Assembly: GCA_025361365.1 (NCBI GenBank)
Contig: JANYAM010000138.1
Coordinates: 1-37,860, forward strand
Length of the DNA stretch: 37,860 bases
Reading direction: 5' to 3'
From: Opitutus sp.
GTDB taxonomy: Bacteria > Verrucomicrobiota > Verrucomicrobiia > Opitutales > Opitutaceae
Shown here: piece by piece, positions 7,277-14,865 of the stretch
Numbering within the stretch: the stretch's first letter is position 1
Layout: every line of letters starts with the position of its first letter
The notes under the pieces: model-generated
What the model saw: only the letters and a program-made list of their open reading frames with translations
Told to the model about the DNA's origin: nothing
The model's database searches: none
Position numbers and translations under genes: made by a program

Positions 7277-7665
7277 GTGACCGCGTGTCCGCCGTTTCCA
7301 CCATGCCGCCGCTGCCCGAGGGGGTCCGCGAGGGCGGCGAGCAGCTCGTCCGCCTCACGCCCGAGGCGGGCGCCAAGGTCGCCGCGCTCATCGCGCGCGA
7401 GCAATCGGGCGATTATCTGCGCATCGCGATCACCGGCGGCGGGTGCAACGGCCTCAGTTACAAGCTGAAGTTTGCGCCCGAGTTGCGCCGGGGCGACATC
7501 CTGGTGCGCTCGGCGGGGGTGCCGGTGGCCGTGGACCCCAAGACGGCGCTCTACCTGAAGGGCACGGTGCTGGATTACTCGGGCAAGATGGTGGCGGGCG
7601 GATTCAAGTTCTCGAACCCCAACGCCAAGGCCAGTTGTTCCTGCGGAGAGAGTTTCAGCGTCTGA
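7273..7665 (+). CDS. A-type iron-sulfur cluster carrier (IscA/SufA/ErpA family)
   Basis: A 130-residue protein with a ~25-residue N-terminal extension before the HesB/IscA domain (LVRLTPEAGAKVAALIARE). The three conserved cysteines are visible: one in ITGGGCNGLSYKLKF and two in the C-terminal KASCSCGESFSV. These proteins receive Fe-S clusters from a scaffold and deliver them to apo-targets. It starts on the ATGA overlap with pdxA, so it is probably translationally coupled. It lies 25 kb from the suf operon of this window, which has no A-type gene of its own, so it may be the carrier used with that system. I cannot decide between SufA and ErpA, so I give no symbol. Confidence 0.92.
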   Translation: MSDRVSAVSTMPPLPEGVREGGEQLVRLTPEAGAKVAALIAREQSGDYLRIAITGGGCNGLSYKLKFAPELRRGDILVRSAGVPVAVDPKTALYLKGTVLDYSGKMVAGGFKFSNPNAKASCSCGESFSV

Positions 7666-7681
7666 AAAGGCCGGTTTTTCG

Positions 7682-7717
7682 CTCTAATAATAGGTGTTGT
7701 CATCACCCGCGTTAGAG
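7682..7717 (+). promoter_or_regulatory. Stem-loop in the infC leader
   Basis: CTCTAA pairs with TTAGAG and, inside, GGTG pairs with CACC, giving a two-part stem about 50 bases before the infC ATG. No T-run follows. It may be a leader structure, but base pairing is the only evidence. Confidence 0.25.
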
Positions 7718-7765
7718 GCAAAAACAGCCCCCCGACCAACCTGACCAGCAATCCCTCCTATCTGA

Positions 7766-8428
7766 ATGGCACTATCTTCTCCTTCGCCCGGCGGCCGCCC
7801 CCCCTATAACCGCGACAACCGTCGCAACAACGATCCCTTCGCCGCTATCCGCCGTAACATGCGGATCAAGTCGCCCCAGGTCCGCGTCATCAGTCCCGAA
7901 GGCCGCCAGTTGGGCATCATGGACACGCAGAAGGCCATCGCCCTCGCGCTGCAGTTCAACCTCGACCTCGTGGAGGTCGCCGCCGCCGCCACGCCGCCCG
8001 TGTGCCGCATCATGGATTTCGGCAAATACGTCTACGAGGAGCAGAAGAAGCACGCCCACAGCAAGCCGGCTGGCGCCAAGCTCAAGGAAATCGAGTTCAC
8101 CGTCCGCATCGAGAAGGGCGACTTCAACACCAAGGTCCGCCACGCCGAGGAATTCCTCGACCACGGCAACAAGGTGAAGCTCCGCCTCAAGTTCCGCGGC
8201 CGCGAGATGGCGCACACCGAGATGGGCTTCGAGGTCATGAAGCGCGCGCTGACCGACCTCGAGACCATGGGCACGCCCGACTCGCCGCCGAAGCTGAGCG
8301 GCAAGCAGATCAATGTCATGCTCTCGCCGCTGCCCGTGAACAAGCGCAAGCCCAAGTTCCACGTGCGCGCGCCGAACCAGCCCACGTCCCCGGCTCCGGC
8401 CACCCCGCCGCCGCCCGCCGCTCCGTAA
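7766..8428 (+). CDS. infC: Translation initiation factor IF-3
   Basis: A 220-residue IF-3, which binds the 30S subunit, blocks subunit joining and checks start-codon pairing. The N-domain reads MRIKSPQVRVISPEGRQLGI, then LDLVEVAAAATPPVCRIMDFGK, the family signature. The linker helix YEEQKKHAHSK leads to the C-domain KLKEIEFTVRIEKGDFNTKV with KVKLRLKFRGREMAHTEMGF. Compared with the usual ~175-180 residues it is extended at both ends: a basic Asn/Arg-rich N-terminus (YNRDNRRNN) and a Pro/Ala-rich tail (PAPATPPPPAAP). The start is a normal ATG, while many infC genes use ATT. The usual partners rpmI and rplT do not follow; an amidase begins 16 bases downstream. Confidence 0.96.
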   Translation: MALSSPSPGGRPPYNRDNRRNNDPFAAIRRNMRIKSPQVRVISPEGRQLGIMDTQKAIALALQFNLDLVEVAAAATPPVCRIMDFGKYVYEEQKKHAHSKPAGAKLKEIEFTVRIEKGDFNTKVRHAEEFLDHGNKVKLRLKFRGREMAHTEMGFEVMKRALTDLETMGTPDSPPKLSGKQINVMLSPLPVNKRKPKFHVRAPNQPTSPAPATPPPPAAP

Positions 8429-8444
8429 GCCGGAGGCCGATGCC

Positions 8445-9611
8445 ATGGCGCGGTTCTCCGCACGCGGCCTGGCGCTGCTCCTCCCCTGGCTGACCGCCTG
8501 CTCGGCGCCGGCCCAGAACAAGCCGGCCCCGCCCGCCGCGGCCCCCGCCAAGGCTGCCCCGGCGCCGGCCCCCGTGGCGAAAGTCGAGGAACCCGTGCGC
8601 GTCGCCCCAACCCGCCCGGTGGCCCCCGTGCTCTGGCCCACCACGACGCTGCGCGGCGCCGACTACGTCAGCCTGCGCGACATCGCCAAACGGTTCGACC
8701 TCAAGGCGACGTGGACGAAGGCCGACACCGTGTTGAAGCTCGGCGACGCACGCGGCCCGCAGTTTGTCTTCGAGGCGAACCAGAAGGATTTTTATCTCGA
8801 CGGGCTGCGCGTGTTTCTGGGCACACCGGCCGTGCTGCACAAGGACAGCCTCTGGATCAGCCTGCTCGATGTCATCAAGATCGTCGCCCCGCTGGGCCGG
8901 CCGGCCGACCACGCCGCCCAGCTGCCGGCCACCGTGCCCAAGACCATCGTGATCGACCCCGGGCATGGCGGCGCGGATCCCGGCACGCTCAACCCGAAAC
9001 TCGGGCTCAACGAAAAAACCCTCACCCTCGATGTCGCCCTGCGCCTGAAAAAAATCCTCGAGCCGCGCGGCTGGCGCGTGTTACTCATCCGCGACAAGGA
9101 CACCGAGCTGTCCCGCGACAAGAAGAAGGACCTGCTCATGCGCGACGAGTTCGCCAACCTGAACCAGGCGGATCTTTTCCTCAGCATTCATTTCAACAGT
9201 GCCGGCCCCGCCGTCACGGGCGTGGAGACCTATGTGCTGGCGCCGCAGTTCATGCTGTCCGCGGGCGACGAGTCGGGCGACGACATGACGAAGGTCGCCT
9301 ATCCCGGCAACCGGCTCGATTACGCCAATCTGGCTTTCGGCGAACAGCTCCACCGCGCCATGATCGGCGGGCTGAAGACGTCGGACCGCGGTTACAAACA
9401 CGCGCGCAAGGCCGTCCTGCGCATGCTCGACTGCCCCGGCGCGCTCGTCGAGTGCGCCTACCTGTCGAACGACGCCGAGGCCCGGCGCGTCGCCACGCCG
9501 GAATACCGCCAGCAGATCGCCGAAGCGATGGCCGAGGGTGTGGCGAACTATGCCGCCGCGCTCGCGGCCTTGCGTCCCGCCGCGCCATTGGAACCCGTGA
9601 AGGTCAAATAA
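8445..9611 (+). CDS. N-acetylmuramoyl-L-alanine amidase, predicted lipoprotein
   Basis: A 388-residue periplasmic amidase that cuts the bond between MurNAc and L-Ala of peptidoglycan. The N-terminus (ALLLPWLTACSAPAQ) has a lipobox L-T-A-C, so it is probably membrane-anchored by lipid. An Ala/Pro linker follows. Residues ~68-145 (YVSLRDIAKRFDLKATWTK, FYLDGLRVFLGTPAVL) resemble the copper amine oxidase N-terminal-like domain often found in wall enzymes. The Amidase_3 domain runs from KTIVIDPGHGGADPG to the end. Zinc ligands are the His of PGHGG, the Glu of GLNEKTLTLD and the His of FLSIHFNSA; the catalytic Glu is in GALVECAYLSN. It follows infC closely and may share its transcript. Confidence 0.92.
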   Translation: MARFSARGLALLLPWLTACSAPAQNKPAPPAAAPAKAAPAPAPVAKVEEPVRVAPTRPVAPVLWPTTTLRGADYVSLRDIAKRFDLKATWTKADTVLKLGDARGPQFVFEANQKDFYLDGLRVFLGTPAVLHKDSLWISLLDVIKIVAPLGRPADHAAQLPATVPKTIVIDPGHGGADPGTLNPKLGLNEKTLTLDVALRLKKILEPRGWRVLLIRDKDTELSRDKKKDLLMRDEFANLNQADLFLSIHFNSAGPAVTGVETYVLAPQFMLSAGDESGDDMTKVAYPGNRLDYANLAFGEQLHRAMIGGLKTSDRGYKHARKAVLRMLDCPGALVECAYLSNDAEARRVATPEYRQQIAEAMAEGVANYAAALAALRPAAPLEPVKVK

Positions 9612-9664
9612 GCTGAGCGCTATTCGCTTCACTCGGAAGAACGAGACTGCTAAAAAACCCGGCC

Positions 9665-10797
9665 ATGAGAAAATCTTCACCCCGGTTTGTGTCCGCCGTG
9701 ATCCGCGCTCGCGGTGCGGCGTTTCTGATCGCCCTCTCGGTTGTCGTCGGTCCGGTTTTGGCACAGCCCGTGACATTTGTCTCCGGCGGCGCCACCCATA
9801 GTTTGTTCATAAAGGCTGACGGCACTTTATGGGGCATGGGCTCGAATTCGGTTAGTGAACTGAGTGGCACGGGTGAGAAACTATCGCCGGCGCAGATGGC
9901 GACAGGAGTTACATTGGCGGCAGGTGGCGGCTCGCACACGGTGTTCGTGAAGTCCGACGGCACCATGTGGGGGGTGGGGGCAATGGCTATGGCCAGCTCA
10001 GTGACGGTAGCACTCAGCGCATTGATCCGCCGATACAACTCGCCACCGATGTAGTCACGGCTTCGGCATATTACCGCCATACCCTTTTCATTTTAAAGGA
10101 TGGCACGCTCTGGGCCATGGGACGCAACGAGTCGGGGGAGCTCGGCGATGGCGCTAAGCAAACCCGACGTTCTCCCGTGATGGTGGCTAGCAACGTGGCT
10201 TCCGTCTCCACCGGAAACAACTACACGATGTTTGTTAAGGCAGACGGCACGCTCTGGGCCACGGGAAGCAACGACTCGGGGCAGCTCGGCGATGGCACTC
10301 AGGATTCCCGGTTAACTCCCGTGCAGGTGGCCACTGATGTCAGGTCAGTTTCTGCCGGTTACGAGCACACGATGTTCATCAAAAGGGATGGCACGCTCTG
10401 GGCCATGGGCGCCAAGAGCGCCGGCTCATTTGGGGACGGAAATGATAGAAACTACGCGCGCCAGGTGTTGAAACCGATAAAAATTTTGGATGGCGTTGCG
10501 TCTGTATCAGTCGGTTACGGCGACGCACATACCATGCTTGTGAAGAAGGACGGCACGCTGTGGATTACCGGCTCCAATTTCAAAGGTCAGCAGGGCGACG
10601 GTGCGTCCACCGATAGATATGCTTGGAGACAGGTGGACTCCGGTGTCCTCTCGGCCTACGCGGGCAACGGCACTTCCTTTTATATCAAGTCCGATGGCAC
10701 GCTCTGGGCCGCCGGTCTAAACGAGTCGGGGCAACTCGGCGATGGCACCAAGATCGATCGCCATAGCTTCATCCGGGTGAATACCGGACAACCATAG
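9665..10797 (+). pseudogene. RCC1-repeat exported protein, split by a frameshift
   Basis: Two overlapping frames together give one protein of about 376 residues: a signal peptide (FLIALSVVVGPVLAQP) and seven RCC1-like units, each with F-x-K-x-D-G-T-L-W-x-x-G followed by N-x-S-G-Q-L-G-D-G. The first frame covers 9665-10054 and the second 9967-10797. They meet in unit 2, where a run of five G at 9976-9980 would need six to read GGNGYGQLSDG. So one base is missing from a homopolymer. This may be a real inactivation, slippage-based switching, or a sequencing error. Such repeats form a beta propeller, usually for binding. GC is visibly lower than in neighbours, suggesting later acquisition. The units are very similar at DNA level. 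Confidence 0.75.
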
Positions 10798-10820
10798 CCT
10801 CGACCAGGTTGAGGCTTTAG

Positions 10821-10856
10821 GCCGTTCGACCGGCTGAATGCGGTCGAACGGCTTTT
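10821..10856 (+). terminator. Rho-independent terminator after the RCC1-repeat gene
   Basis: A perfect 12-base stem (GCCGTTCGACCG with CGGTCGAACGGC) around an 8-base loop is followed by TTTT. It begins 23 bases after the stop. Confidence 0.8.
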
Positions 10857-10938
10857 GAGCGAGATGGGGGGTGGTGGCTGTTTGTGAGCGAGGTGGATTC
10901 TTCGCTTCGCTCACCTGCCCAAAACTGCTAGCTACTTC

Positions 10939-11967
10939 ATGATGAAAAGAACGTTCCCGCTGTTTACCCTTCTCGTGCTTACTGTCAGTGTTCGCGCTTG
11001 GGATTATGAGGGCCACCGCATGGTCAACCAGCTGGCGCTGGCCGCGCTGCCGGCGGACTTTCCCGCCTTCGTGCGCGAGCCGGCCAACGCCGACCGCATC
11101 GCCTTCCTCGCGGGCGAGCCCGACCGCTGGCGCAATGTGCCGGACGGGGTGATCAAGCAGTCCGGCGGCAGCTGGACCGACCACTTCTGCGACCTCGAGC
11201 AGCTGCCGAATGCCGGCCTCGATCCGGCCAAGGTGCCGTCGTTCCGTTTCGATTTCATCCTCCAGTTCGCCGCGGGCCGCGCCACGCATCTCGACAAGTT
11301 CCCGATTATCGATCCCACCAAGGACACTGACCACACTGCCGAGTGGCCCGGTTTCGCCCCGTGGGCCATCACCGAATATTATCAGCGGCTGAAGTCCGGT
11401 TTCGCCTACCTCAAGGTGCTCGAGGAGCTCGGCACACCCGACGAGGTCGCCAACGCCCGGGCCAACCTGGTCTACGTCATGGGCGTGATGGGCCACTACG
11501 TCGGCGACTGCGCCCAGCCGCTGCACACTACCGTCCACCACAACGGCTGGGTCGGCGCCAATCCGAACGGCTACACGACCTGGCAGGGCTTCCACAGCTG
11601 GATTGACGGCGGCTTCGTGGCGAAGGCCGGCATCAAGCTCGCCGACGTTGCCCCGGGCATTGTTCCCGCGCAGCCCCTTGTTCTAGTCAAGCAGGCCGAT
11701 GGCCGCGACCCGTTCTTTGTCCAGGCCATGAACTACCTCATCGAGCAGAACAAACTCGTCGAGCCGCTCTACGCCCTGGAAAAGAAAGGCATCTTCAAGG
11801 CCGAGGTCGCCGCCACCAGCACCGAGGCGCAGGACTTCATCAAGGCCCGCTTCCGCACGGGCGGGCAGATGCTCGCCTCCATCTGGGTGACGGCGTGGAA
11901 GAACGCCGAGGACGACAAATTTCTGCGGGCCTCGCTGATCAAGCGGGCGACCAAGAACACGCCGTGA
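10939..11967 (+). CDS. S1/P1-type nuclease
   Basis: A 342-residue exported protein of the zinc-dependent S1/P1 nuclease and phospholipase C superfamily. After a short signal peptide (FTLLVLTVSVRA) the mature chain begins W-D-Y-E-G-H; a Trp at the mature N-terminus is the hallmark, because its amino group binds zinc. Further ligands are in GSWTDHFCDLE, VMGVMGHYVGDCAQPLHTTV and the region around FHSWIDGGFV. The length is somewhat longer than typical bacterial members (~260-300). It would cut single-stranded nucleic acid or phosphate esters in the periplasm; I cannot separate these by eye. Its stop overlaps the crcB start (GTGA), linking it to the fluoride channel and the next gene in one operon. 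Confidence 0.82.
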   Translation: MMKRTFPLFTLLVLTVSVRAWDYEGHRMVNQLALAALPADFPAFVREPANADRIAFLAGEPDRWRNVPDGVIKQSGGSWTDHFCDLEQLPNAGLDPAKVPSFRFDFILQFAAGRATHLDKFPIIDPTKDTDHTAEWPGFAPWAITEYYQRLKSGFAYLKVLEELGTPDEVANARANLVYVMGVMGHYVGDCAQPLHTTVHHNGWVGANPNGYTTWQGFHSWIDGGFVAKAGIKLADVAPGIVPAQPLVLVKQADGRDPFFVQAMNYLIEQNKLVEPLYALEKKGIFKAEVAATSTEAQDFIKARFRTGGQMLASIWVTAWKNAEDDKFLRASLIKRATKNTP

Positions 11968-12335
11968 ACGTCCTACCGGCACTGCTGTGGGTGGCCTTGG
12001 GCGGCGCGGCCGGCTCGGTCGCCCGTGCGCTGGTGGCACTGTCGCTGCCCGGACGTTTTCCGTGGGCCACGCTGCTGATCAACGTGCTTGGCTCGATGCT
12101 GATCGGCTGGCTCATGGCGCGGCTCGGGCCGATCGAGACCACGACGGCCGCCTCGATGCGCAACCTGCTCGTCACGGGTTTCTGCGGCGGCTTCACCACC
12201 TTTTCGACTTTTAGCTGGCAGACCCTCGAGCAGATGCAGAAGGGGCAATGGGGCGCCGCGGCGGCCAACGTGCTGCTGTCGGTGTCACTCTGCCTGCTGT
12301 CGGTGTGGCTGGGCTGGAAAATGGGCAGCCAGTGA
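11964..12335 (+). CDS. crcB: Fluoride channel CrcB/Fluc
   Basis: A 123-residue membrane protein with four hydrophobic helices. Family motifs are GGAAGSVARALV in helix 1, FPWATLLINVLGSMLIGWL in helix 2 with the conserved Asn, and GFCGGFTTFSTFSWQT in helix 3, whose Phe and Thr/Ser residues line the fluoride path. Two inverted copies form the double-barrelled channel, which lets cytoplasmic fluoride leave. I set the start at GTG 11964, overlapping the nuclease stop; the longer track ORF begins in another gene. Its own stop overlaps the next GTG start (12332). No fluoride riboswitch was recognised before the operon. Confidence 0.95.
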   Translation: MNVLPALLWVALGGAAGSVARALVALSLPGRFPWATLLINVLGSMLIGWLMARLGPIETTTAASMRNLLVTGFCGGFTTFSTFSWQTLEQMQKGQWGAAAANVLLSVSLCLLSVWLGWKMGSQ

Positions 12336-12427
12336 AAGTGAGGGTGAAAGTGGGAAATGCCCGGGCGTTCGGCCGCGGCATTGTGCAAAGCCTGCTTTTC
12401 ACTCTCATTCTCACTTTCCCTTTCACC
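12332..12427. repeat. Imperfect inverted repeat over a gene start and signal peptide
   Basis: The left arm (12332-12359) is built of GTGAAAGTGAGGG-like words, and the right arm (12400-12426) of CTCATTCTCACTTTCCC-like words complementary to it. The layout matches the word-based inverted repeats at 20046, 33297, 34727 and 36274, but here the repeat lies inside coding sequence. Confidence 0.6.
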
Positions 12428-13984
12428 CTCCAAGCCGAGGGCTTGGAAGCCCGCGTCGTCATCCTGGCCAATTCGCGTCAGCCGGAATCAGTCCGGCTCG
12501 CCGAGTTCTACGCGGAGCAGCGCGCGGTGCCCGCGGCCAACATCATCGCGTTGCCGCTGCCCGAGGCCGAGAGCATCACCTGGCGCGAGTTCATCGACCA
12601 GGTCTGGCAGCCCGTGCAGGACGAACTGCTCAAGCGCGGCTGGATCGAGGGCACGACCAGCCGCCTGCTCGATAAACTGGGCCGGCGCCGCTACGCCCCG
12701 GCGAGCCACCGGATTTCCTATCTCGTGACCTGCCGCGGCGTGCCGCTGCGCATCTACAACGACCCGACGCTGCTGGAGGAAAAGCCGCTCAAGAAAATTC
12801 CCGCGGAACTCAACAAGAACGAGTCGGCGGTTGACGGGGAGCTGAGTCTCATCGCGGCGGGCGGCTATGACATCAACGCGTTCGTGCCCAATCCGCTCTT
12901 TGCCAGCGACCGGCTGCCTTCGCCGGACGCGGAGCTGGTGGTCAAGGTCTCGCGGCTCGACGGTCCGACCTGGGCCAGCGCCCGGCACCTCGTCACCGCG
13001 GCCCTCGAGGCCGAGCGCACCGGCCTGCTCGGCCGTTCCTACGTGGATCTCAAGGGACCGCACGCGATGGGCGACGAATGGCTGCAGGCCGTGGAGAAAC
13101 AGCTGCGGGAACTCGGCTTCGACGGCGACACGGAGTCCACGGGCGCGACCTTCGGCGGCGCGGCGCGCTTCGACGCGCCGGTGCTTTATTTCGGCTGGTA
13201 TGCCGGGAATCTCAACGGCCCGTTCGCCCGCGAGGGCTTCACCTTTCCGCCCGGTGCCGTGGCGCTGCACATCCACAGCTTCTCGGCCCCGACGCTGCAT
13301 TCCGACTCGGCGGGCTGGGGTGGGCCGCTCGTGGCGCGCGGGGTGACGGCGACCGTGGGCAACGTGTTCGAGCCCTACCTGGAGTTCACGCACCGGCCCA
13401 ACCTGCTGTTGCATGCCCTGGCGCAGGGGAAAAATTTCGGTGATGCGGTGTATTACGCGCTGCCGGCGTTGAGCTGGCAGGCCGTCGCCATCGGCGATCC
13501 ACTCTACCGACCGTTCCTGGTTCCGTTGGAGAACCAGGGCGCGTCGCCCTATGCGGCCATGCGGCGGGCGAACCTGCTGTTGCGCGCAGGGCGGAAGGCG
13601 GAGGCGCTCGCCCTGCTTCACGCCGCCCAGCGCGAGCAACCCAGCCTGCCCGTGGGGCTGGCGCTGGCGAAGCTGGCGGCGGAAAACGATTCCGCGGCCG
13701 CGACCGCGGCGCTCGGTTTCGCATCGTTGCTCAAGGCGGTTCGGCCGGAAGACTGGCCGCTGCTGCGCGAGGCGGCCCGCTTGCTGGCGGCCAATGGCGC
13801 GCGATCGGCGGCGCTGCAGGTTTATGTGAACCTCGCCCGGACCAAGGCGCCGTCGCCGGAGACCTTGAAAGAGCTGCTGGTCGAGGCGCGGTCGGTGGCG
13901 GACGCCGCCGGCGACCTGACGCACTCGCTGGAATTCGCGCGGCAGCTCAGCGAGCTGACGCCGCCGCCCGCGCCGGCCAAATAA
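12332..13984 (+). CDS. TIGR03790-like exported protein of unknown function
   Basis: A 550-residue protein that I place in the TIGR03790 family from its layout and the segments ARVVILANSRQPESVRLAEF, AVPAANIIALPLP, ISYLVTCRGVPLRIYND and WAGNLNGPF-like YAGNLNGPFAREGF. The family has no assigned function. The GTG start at 12332 overlaps the crcB stop. The signal peptide (GIVQSLLFTLILTFPFTLQA) is encoded largely by one arm of an inverted repeat. The middle holds AVALHIHSFSAPTLHSDSAG and GVTATVGNVFEPYLEF. The last ~150 residues (YAAMRRANLLLRAGRKAEAL, PVGLALAKLAAEND) look like tetratricopeptide-type helices. It ends the nuclease-crcB operon and probably acts outside the cytoplasm. Confidence 0.75.
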   Translation: MKVRVKVGNARAFGRGIVQSLLFTLILTFPFTLQAEGLEARVVILANSRQPESVRLAEFYAEQRAVPAANIIALPLPEAESITWREFIDQVWQPVQDELLKRGWIEGTTSRLLDKLGRRRYAPASHRISYLVTCRGVPLRIYNDPTLLEEKPLKKIPAELNKNESAVDGELSLIAAGGYDINAFVPNPLFASDRLPSPDAELVVKVSRLDGPTWASARHLVTAALEAERTGLLGRSYVDLKGPHAMGDEWLQAVEKQLRELGFDGDTESTGATFGGAARFDAPVLYFGWYAGNLNGPFAREGFTFPPGAVALHIHSFSAPTLHSDSAGWGGPLVARGVTATVGNVFEPYLEFTHRPNLLLHALAQGKNFGDAVYYALPALSWQAVAIGDPLYRPFLVPLENQGASPYAAMRRANLLLRAGRKAEALALLHAAQREQPSLPVGLALAKLAAENDSAAATAALGFASLLKAVRPEDWPLLREAARLLAANGARSAALQVYVNLARTKAPSPETLKELLVEARSVADAAGDLTHSLEFARQLSELTPPPAPAK

Positions 13985-13985
13985 T

Positions 13986-14035
13986 GGATGGCCGGCCTCC
14001 CGGCCGGCCGCGGTCGGTCAGGAGACCGACCCTCC
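13986..14035. repeat. Twin-hairpin element after the TIGR03790-like gene
   Basis: The left half (GGCCGGCCTCCCGGCCGGCC) and right half (GGTCGGTCAGGAGACCGACC) are each hairpins and are also complementary to one another. The outer frame is GGATGG/CCCTCC and the centre GGCCGCGG. It has the same design as 14074-14127 and 22397-22446 with different stem sequence. Confidence 0.7.
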
Positions 14036-14044
14036 AAAATAAAA

Positions 14045-14066
14045 AAGCCCGCCGGGGGGCGGGCTT
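14045..14066. terminator. Bidirectional terminator between converging genes
   Basis: The stem AAGCCCGCC/GGCGGGCTT has a GGGG loop, with A-run before and T-rich sequence (GATTTTT) after. It can end transcripts from the TIGR03790-like gene on the plus strand and from clpP on the minus strand. Confidence 0.8.
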
Positions 14067-14073
14067 GATTTTT

Positions 14074-14127
14074 GTAGGGCCGGTGCTTGTCGCCGGGCCG
14101 CGGTCCGCCGGCAAGCGGCGACCCTAC
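14074..14127. repeat. Twin-hairpin element before the clpP stop
   Basis: GTAGGGCCGGTGCTTGTCGC and its inverted partner, which ends GGCGACCCTAC, form 27-base arms with a few mismatches around a GGCCGCGG centre. The GTAGGG outer tag is shared with the elements at 25193 and 32703. Confidence 0.75.
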
Positions 14128-14138
14128 GGAGATTTCGT

Positions 14139-14789
14139 TTAGATCTTTTCGACGATCTTGTCGGCCAGGCCGTAGGCGATGGACTCCTCGGCGTTCAGGT
14201 AGAAGTCGCGGTCGGAATCCTTGGCGACCTTGTCGAACGGCTGGCCCGAGGCGTCGGCGAGGATCTGGTTCAGCTCCAGGCGGAGTTTTTCCATTTCCTT
14301 CGCCTGGATGTTGATGTCCGAGGCGGGGCCGACCATCCGGCCGGTGATGAGCGGCTGGTGGATGAGCACGCGCGCGTGCGGGTAGATGTAGCGGTTCCCC
14401 TTCTTGGCGGCGGACAGGAGGATTGAGCCCATCGAGGCGGCCATGCCGGTGACGACGATCTTCACGGGCGAGGTGATGAGCTTGATGGTGTCGTAGACCG
14501 CCATGCCGGCCGTGATGGAGCCGCCGGGCGTGTTCATGTAAAAGGTGATCTCCTTGCCCGGGCCGGTGGCCTCAAGGTAAAGCAGCTTCTCGGTCAGGTC
14601 TTTCGCGGTCTCGTCGGTGACGGCGCCCCACAGGAAGATTTTCCGCTGCTCCAGGAATTTTTTCTGGATCAGGGCGCCGACCGGCGCGGCGGTGGGCTTC
14701 GGAGTGGGATCGTCGCGGTCATCATCGTCGTCGTCGAGACGGGGGGTGACCGGGCTCTGGTATTCGCGGGTGAGATTGTGAGCGGACAT
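14139..14789 (-). CDS. clpP: ATP-dependent Clp protease proteolytic subunit
   Basis: A 216-residue ClpP serine protease, which forms two stacked heptameric rings and degrades proteins fed by ClpX or ClpA. The nucleophile Ser lies in VVTGMAASMGSILLSAAKKG and the His in ARVLIHQPLITG; the catalytic Asp is expected in the segment KDSDRDFYLNAEESIAYGLA. The substrate-channel motif FYMNTPGGSITAGMAVYDTI is intact. The N-terminus has an acidic stretch (PRLDDDDDDRDDPTPKP) before the core at ALIQKKFLEQRKIFLWGAV, longer than in standard ClpP, where a propeptide is removed. No clpX or tig is adjacent, unlike the common order; the neighbour is an unrelated permease gene upstream on the same strand. Confidence 0.95.
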   Translation of the reverse strand: MSAHNLTREYQSPVTPRLDDDDDDRDDPTPKPTAAPVGALIQKKFLEQRKIFLWGAVTDETAKDLTEKLLYLEATGPGKEITFYMNTPGGSITAGMAVYDTIKLITSPVKIVVTGMAASMGSILLSAAKKGNRYIYPHARVLIHQPLITGRMVGPASDINIQAKEMEKLRLELNQILADASGQPFDKVAKDSDRDFYLNAEESIAYGLADKIVEKI

Positions 14790-14865
14790 GAGGTCGAAAC
14801 GTGCACCGGTCGGCCCGTTTTGCGAGTAGTTTTTATTCGCCGCCGGGACGGGCCGCGGGGGCGGC

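Noticed and set aside
9967-9985. Programmed ribosomal frameshift in the RCC1-repeat gene
   Set aside because: No classic slippery heptamer with downstream structure was seen; a homopolymer indel explains it more simply.
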